Shown here piece after piece: positions 53,979 to 58,188 of a DNA stretch of 58,188 nt. A model generated the notes under the pieces. The model worked only from the letters and a program-made list of their open reading frames with translations. It ran no database searches and was not told the DNA's origin. The stretch spans positions 1 through 58,188 of the forward strand of contig JANXUT010000054.1 of assembly GCA_025356075.1 (NCBI GenBank). The letters run 5' to 3'. A program made the position numbers and the translations under genes. How positions within the stretch are numbered: position 1 is the stretch's first letter; each line of letters starts with the position of its first letter. The stretch is from Pseudomonadota bacterium. Its GTDB lineage: Bacteria; Pseudomonadota; Gammaproteobacteria; Steroidobacterales; Steroidobacteraceae.

Positions 53979-55403
53979 ATGGCGGCCAAGATCGACCACG
54001 TCGTCGTGCTGATGCTCGAGAACCGCTCGTTCGACAGCATGCTGGGACGGCTGTGCCCCGGGGACCCGACATACCGGGGGCTCACGCTCAACGAGAGCAA
54101 CGACTACGGCGCTACAACCTATCCGGTGTGGCACGGCGAAGGGATGGGAACGACGATCGCGTGCACGCCGAAGCCCGATCCCGGAGAGCTCTTCACCGAC
54201 ATGGATCAGCAGCTCTTCGGGCTGTCACGCAAGTCGCCGACGCCAGACATGAGCGGTTTCGCGGCCAACTACGCGACGCAGAAGGCCTCGTCCGACGGAC
54301 CGTTCGTGCCCGGCAATGTCATGCACTACTTCACGGACAAGCAGGTGCCGGTCATCAGCGCCCTCGCCCGGGCCTTCGGCGTGTGCGATGAGTGGCACGC
54401 GCCAGCACCCTGCCAGACCTGGCCGAACCGCTTCTTTGCGCACACCGGGACCTCGCTCGGCTACGTGGACAATCACTCGTTCCCGATTCCATTTGGTGCA
54501 CCGAGCGTCTTTCGCCAGCTCCAGGACCGGAACCAGAGTTGGCGCGTCTACTTCCATGACATGCCTCAATCCGGGCTCCTGCGGGACATCTGGCTCTCCG
54601 TGCTCTTTCACTTCAAGTTCTTCAGTCAGTTCCTGGCCGACGCCCACGCCGGGGCCCTGCCTAGCTACAGTTTCATCGAGCCACGCTATTTCAGCGACCT
54701 GTTCCTGAACCGGATCCCGAACGACGAGCATCCACCGCACGACGTCGGCTACGGCGAGCAGCTGATCGCCCAGGTCTACAACGCGGTGCGCAGCTCGCCG
54801 TGCTGGAAGAGCACGCTGCTGATCATTACGTACGACGAGCACGGCGGCTGCTTCGACCACGTGCCTCCGCCGGCGGCGATTGCCCCGGACGGCGTCATCA
54901 ACAACCCCTACAAGTTCAGGTTCGACCGCTACGGCGTCAGGGTTCCCGCGGTCATCGTCTCGCCCTTCGTCCCACCCGGCAGCCGGATTCGGCCGCCTCC
55001 GAACGCGCGCGACGGCGTCACCTATCCTTTCGACCACACCTCGATCATCGCGACCGTGCGCGAGCTCTTCATGCAAGGCGCGCCACCGCTGACGCACCGC
55101 GATGGCAATGCGCCGACGCTGCTGAGCGCATTGAGTCTCGCGGTCCCGACCAATGACGGCCCGCTCAGCATCGATGCCGGCTTCAGCGAGCCTCCCTTCC
55201 CAGAGGTCCAGGACCGTTCGGACGCATCGCCGAACGGAATGCAGCGGAGCTTGAGCGCCGCGGCGACCCTACTGCCGACCAGTCCGCCTTTGACGGAAGA
55301 CGATGTCCCGGAGCCGGTGCCACTGCCCGAGAGTCCGTTCCTGACCGTCGCCACGGCGCAGGCAGCCGTGACGGATCGAATGAATCTCTTCATCGCCACC
55401 TGA
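53979..55403 (+). CDS. Phosphoesterase family protein (phospholipase C/AcpA type)
   Basis: The protein has 474 residues; ATG 53979 follows the upstream stop by one base. It has the alkaline-phosphatase-like metal motifs of the family: VVVLMLENRSFDSMLG at the start (Glu-Asn metal ligands), NRFFAHTGTSLG, LLIITYDEHGGCFDHVPPP (Asp-Glu-His ligands) and PFDHTSIIATV. Members cleave phospholipids or phosphate esters. No signal peptide is evident, although many relatives are exported by Tat. The gene is the third of the peroxidase operon, so it may act on membrane lipids together with oxidative attack; this is inference. Confidence 0.87.
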   Translation: MAAKIDHVVVLMLENRSFDSMLGRLCPGDPTYRGLTLNESNDYGATTYPVWHGEGMGTTIACTPKPDPGELFTDMDQQLFGLSRKSPTPDMSGFAANYATQKASSDGPFVPGNVMHYFTDKQVPVISALARAFGVCDEWHAPAPCQTWPNRFFAHTGTSLGYVDNHSFPIPFGAPSVFRQLQDRNQSWRVYFHDMPQSGLLRDIWLSVLFHFKFFSQFLADAHAGALPSYSFIEPRYFSDLFLNRIPNDEHPPHDVGYGEQLIAQVYNAVRSSPCWKSTLLIITYDEHGGCFDHVPPPAAIAPDGVINNPYKFRFDRYGVRVPAVIVSPFVPPGSRIRPPPNARDGVTYPFDHTSIIATVRELFMQGAPPLTHRDGNAPTLLSALSLAVPTNDGPLSIDAGFSEPPFPEVQDRSDASPNGMQRSLSAAATLLPTSPPLTEDDVPEPVPLPESPFLTVATAQAAVTDRMNLFIAT

Positions 55404-55666
55404 CTGCGTCGCAACAACGCAATTTCCGCTGAGATCGACGCGACTGACGCGACAGTATCTGAGAGGGAGCTGGCCTCGCGACGCGTCTGCCCGCCGGGCG
55501 AAAGTCGGCGCGCGTCTGTCGCTTCGCGGCGGGCCGCGACGGGGCTGGCAGGGGTTCAGGCCCAGAACGCGCAAGCCGGGCGCGGGCCGGTGAATCGCAG
55601 CCCGGGCGAGATCGCTACTCACGCCGGCGATCTTTTTAATCTCCAGGGCAACCAGGGGCAGGCCAA

Positions 55667-56692
55667 ATGGCAACCACGAACCGGATCTGTCTGCTGACGG
55701 TCGGCTGTCTCGCACTTCTGTCGGCCGGCCGTGCGTTCGGTTGGGGCGCCGACGGACATCACACGGTCGGTGCGATCGCCGATCAGCTGATCGCAGGGAC
55801 CCACGCGGGCGAGAAGGTGCACGCGATCCTGGGCGATTTCACGTTGCAGGACGCTGCCGTCTGGGCCGATTGCGCAAAGGGGGTCGACCCCAAGAAGAAT
55901 TTCGCGTACACGGCCGCGGGTGCCTTCGCGGCCTGTGCGATCTTCGAGACTCCCGCGGGCGAGGCGGAGATGTCGGATTTCGTCCGCCGGAACAGCACGA
56001 ACTGCGTGATCAAGGCTGGCGAGGAGATCTGCCACAAGCAATATCACTACTCGGACGTCGCCATACAGCGCAGCGGCTATGCGCCCGGAACCGTCGGCAC
56101 GCGCGACGATGACATCGTCCAGGCCGTCGTCGCTGCGACACACGTGTTAAAGGGCGATGCGACGCCGGCGCCCTTTGACATCAAGAGCCCGCGGGAGGCG
56201 CTGCTGATCCTCGCCCACTACGCGGGCGACATCCACCAGCCGCTGCACGTCGGCGCCGTCTACCTCGATGCGACCGGCGCCGTTGTCGACCCGGATTCCG
56301 GGACCTTCGATCCGTCGACCGCGACGCGTGGCGGCAACCAGATCACCGTCGAGACGACCGCTGGCAAGAAACGCGGCAATCTCCACGCGACGTGGGATGC
56401 CGTCCCGGCATCGCTTAGGGTTCCTCACGTGGACGCCGCGTGGGTTGCGAAGGCGCATGCCGTTCCCGCTAGCCCCGGGGATATCTTCTCGTGGCCGGCG
56501 CAATGGGCGACCGGGACGGTGCTCGCGGCGCACACGGCTCTCGATGGGCTTCCCTACGGCGCCGAGGTGGGCCACAACTGGTCGGTCGTGTTGCCGACGG
56601 GGTATTCGAGCCGGATGACGGGAACCAAGCGCCAGCAACTGACGAGGGCCGGAGCCCGCCTCGCGCAGCTGCTTGAGGCGATCTGGCCGTAA
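55667..56692 (+). CDS. Exported S1/P1-type nuclease
   Basis: The protein has 341 residues. The signal peptide ends before GWGADGHHTVG; the mature N-terminal Trp and the following His are the zinc ligands typical of S1/P1 nucleases. The others are visible as Asp in AVWADCAKG, His in KQYHYSDVA, HYAGDIHQPLHVG (two His and one Asp) and GNLHATWD. Three zinc ions cleave single-stranded DNA or RNA and 3'-nucleotides in the periplasm or outside the cell. It follows the phosphoesterase gene after 263 bases and may have its own promoter. A role in phosphate or nucleotide scavenging is likely. Confidence 0.9.
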   Translation: MATTNRICLLTVGCLALLSAGRAFGWGADGHHTVGAIADQLIAGTHAGEKVHAILGDFTLQDAAVWADCAKGVDPKKNFAYTAAGAFAACAIFETPAGEAEMSDFVRRNSTNCVIKAGEEICHKQYHYSDVAIQRSGYAPGTVGTRDDDIVQAVVAATHVLKGDATPAPFDIKSPREALLILAHYAGDIHQPLHVGAVYLDATGAVVDPDSGTFDPSTATRGGNQITVETTAGKKRGNLHATWDAVPASLRVPHVDAAWVAKAHAVPASPGDIFSWPAQWATGTVLAAHTALDGLPYGAEVGHNWSVVLPTGYSSRMTGTKRQQLTRAGARLAQLLEAIWP

Positions 56693-56823
56693 CAGCGATG
56701 CGCCGTTGCGTCCAGATTGTCTAGCGATTGTCGCCACGGCACTGGTGGGGTGGGCGGGGCGACACGAAACGACGGAGCCTAGGGAAGGCCGGCGCCCGAT
56801 AACAAGAAAAGGTAGGCACTGCC

Positions 56824-58188
56824 ATGGCATCCAGCGGCGGGAGTCTCGGCGGACGGGTCGTGATGATCGTGGCCATCGTGCTCGGCCTGACGACGGCGGG
56901 GTCGTGGGTGGGACGCAGCCCCGATCGACCGACCGGGGAGACGGGGTCCGGCAAGGCCACGCGGTCGGTTGAGCGCCGGGAGCAACCCGCGGACGGGCCG
57001 CGGATCGAGCCGACGCCGATCATGCGACCGCTCGCGCTTATCGCCAATGCGATCGGGCCCGACCCGCTGATCCTGCTGGATCAGCCGGAGAAGCCGACGC
57101 TGGCGCCGAGCTATGCCGACGCAGTCGCCCCGGGTCCATCGAACACGTGCGCGCCGTTGAAGCCGAACGACGCCGACAGGCGCGGCGCCTGGGACTCGCC
57201 GTTCCGGAACTGGCGGCTCGAGGACAAGGAATGCGCGTTGCTGGCGGGAGTCCGCGAAAGAGCAGCCGCGGCGGGATTCACGGTCAACGTGGTCGTTGCA
57301 ACGCTCCCCGACTGGGTCGACTCGAGCCTGCAGTGGACGTTTGATCCGACGCTCGACGCCATCCAGACATCCGCTGCCCAGATGGGCTACGTACTGTCGG
57401 GGTTTGATCTCGCGGATACCGAACCCGACCCCACGGTCGTCCAGCCCAAGGGATCGGTGTGGCCGTTCCCGCACGTTCACGAGCGCACGCCGGGGAGCCT
57501 GCTGTTCCGGCGACCGGCGGTAGCGGCGGACCCGGACGCCAATCCGGACCCGGGGCACCGCAAGGTTCCCCGCTACGAACTCCTGCTGGTTCTCCTCGTT
57601 GGCGAGACACCCACCGCGGGCGTCCACGCCCCCGCCCTTGCGACGGCGCTCGATTTCGCGCTCGCCTGGCAACGCCCGGGGGAGGCTGTCATCGAGCCGG
57701 GAGATGACCAGGCGGCATCACGTGCGCTGCAGCGCGCCCTGGCGCTTCGCAAGAACGCGGTCCGCATTCTCGGCCCGACGTACTCCGGGTCGGCGCTGTC
57801 GCTTGGCACCGGACTTCGGGATGCAGCCGCCCGCCACGGGCTCGCGTCGACCGGTGGGGCCTGGTTCAACCTCGTCACGGGAAGCGCAAGCGGCGAAGCC
57901 AATATCCCACTCCTCGAGGTTGCCGGACTTTCCGGCTTCCGCGCGACGACGCGCTCCGACACCGATGTCCTCAAGGCGCTCGCGCGCTTTCTCGGCCGCA
58001 GCGATCGCGGCTGGGCCTGCGGGCGCCACGTCGCGCTGCTGGTCGAGGCCAACACGACCTGGGGTAGCCAGTTTTTCCCGCGCGAAGGCGAGGAAGGCGA
58101 CAAGGAAGAGCAGTGTTCGCGGTGCTTCGACAATCAGGAGCTCTACAACCAGAACGGGACGACGTACCCGTCCCCCACCCGCAAGGAC
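56824..58188 (+). CDS. Membrane-anchored protein, possibly periplasmic-binding-like, cut by the window end
   Basis: The frame is open from ATG 56824 to the last base (455 codons, no stop), so the gene is incomplete. A single N-terminal membrane segment (VVMIVAIVLGLTTAGSWVG) is followed by a Pro-rich part and then alternating strand-helix units: PLALIANAIGP, YELLLVLLVGETPTAGVHAPALATALDFALAW, VRILGPTYSGSALSLGTGLRDAAARHGL, HVALLVEANTTWG. This pattern resembles a type I periplasmic-binding fold, but I recognise no named family. Several Cys (SNTCAPL, KECALL, WACGRH, EQCSRCF) suggest disulfides outside the cytoplasm. Confidence 0.6.
   Translation, partial: MASSGGSLGGRVVMIVAIVLGLTTAGSWVGRSPDRPTGETGSGKATRSVERREQPADGPRIEPTPIMRPLALIANAIGPDPLILLDQPEKPTLAPSYADAVAPGPSNTCAPLKPNDADRRGAWDSPFRNWRLEDKECALLAGVRERAAAAGFTVNVVVATLPDWVDSSLQWTFDPTLDAIQTSAAQMGYVLSGFDLADTEPDPTVVQPKGSVWPFPHVHERTPGSLLFRRPAVAADPDANPDPGHRKVPRYELLLVLLVGETPTAGVHAPALATALDFALAWQRPGEAVIEPGDDQAASRALQRALALRKNAVRILGPTYSGSALSLGTGLRDAAARHGLASTGGAWFNLVTGSASGEANIPLLEVAGLSGFRATTRSDTDVLKALARFLGRSDRGWACGRHVALLVEANTTWGSQFFPREGEEGDKEEQCSRCFDNQELYNQNGTTYPSPTRKD

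Noticed and set aside
1-58188. tRNA, rRNA, CRISPR array, integrated prophage
   Set aside because: I saw no cloverleaf or rRNA-like stretch, no regularly spaced repeats, and no structural phage genes next to the recombinase.

Overview
The window is about 58 kb of GC-rich bacterial chromosome with long, tightly packed genes, many GTG/TTG starts and frequent 4-base start/stop overlaps. Gene content (UrcA-family protein, alpha-2-macroglobulin next to PBP1C, TonB-type receptor, exported caspase-like proteins, sterol-desaturase-type hydroxylase, Crp/Fnr regulator) suggests a gammaproteobacterium near Steroidobacterales/Nevskiales/Xanthomonadales. This is an inference from gene content; there is no rRNA or other marker. 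I saw no tRNA, rRNA or CRISPR array.

Left part (1-8 kb): a 5'-truncated caspase-like gene fused to a formylglycine-generating-enzyme (sulfatase-modifying) domain; a large exported TPR-CHAT peptidase whose stop codon overlaps the start of a 55-residue Lys-rich protein; a small protein with an HExxE motif; and an IS110-family element whose 5' noncoding region can fold over the transposase ribosome binding site. 8-15 kb: an aminotransferase/amino-acid permease operon, a Crp/Fnr regulator with a decayed 5' end, an MFS transporter, and two convergent membrane di-iron enzymes (sterol-desaturase type and fatty-acid desaturase type). 15-24 kb: an alpha-2-macroglobulin (thioester CWEQ) overlapping pbpC, a periplasmic defence/repair pair.

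Middle (24-36 kb): a Cys-rich exported protein, two translationally coupled PAS histidine kinases (the second with a degenerate ATPase domain), a DedA-rhodanese fusion, a frameshifted BON-domain gene, a tyrosine recombinase preceded by a palindrome and a small coupled gene, a UrcA-family gene and an exported caspase-like peptidase. 36-45 kb: a small lipoprotein plus large exported protein, a beta-lactamase-type serine hydrolase, a TonB-dependent receptor, a haloacetate-dehalogenase-like hydrolase, and a scar where a dctA remnant and a carboxylesterase remnant meet head to head.

Right part (44.7-58 kb) holds what I regard as the most interesting system. Four minus-strand genes joined by 4-base overlaps encode a LodA/GoxA-type tryptophylquinone oxidase that appears split into two polypeptides: an N-terminal half, and a C-terminal half fused to a ferritin-like domain. 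A radical-SAM/SPASM maturase lies between the halves and a QhpG/LodB-like flavoprotein follows, apparently starting at CTG. Divergent to it is a plus-strand group with an animal-type heme peroxidase, a membrane protein and a phosphoesterase, followed by an S1/P1 nuclease and an incomplete membrane-anchored protein. LodA-type oxidases make hydrogen peroxide and heme peroxidases use it, so the divergent pair may form one oxidative system.
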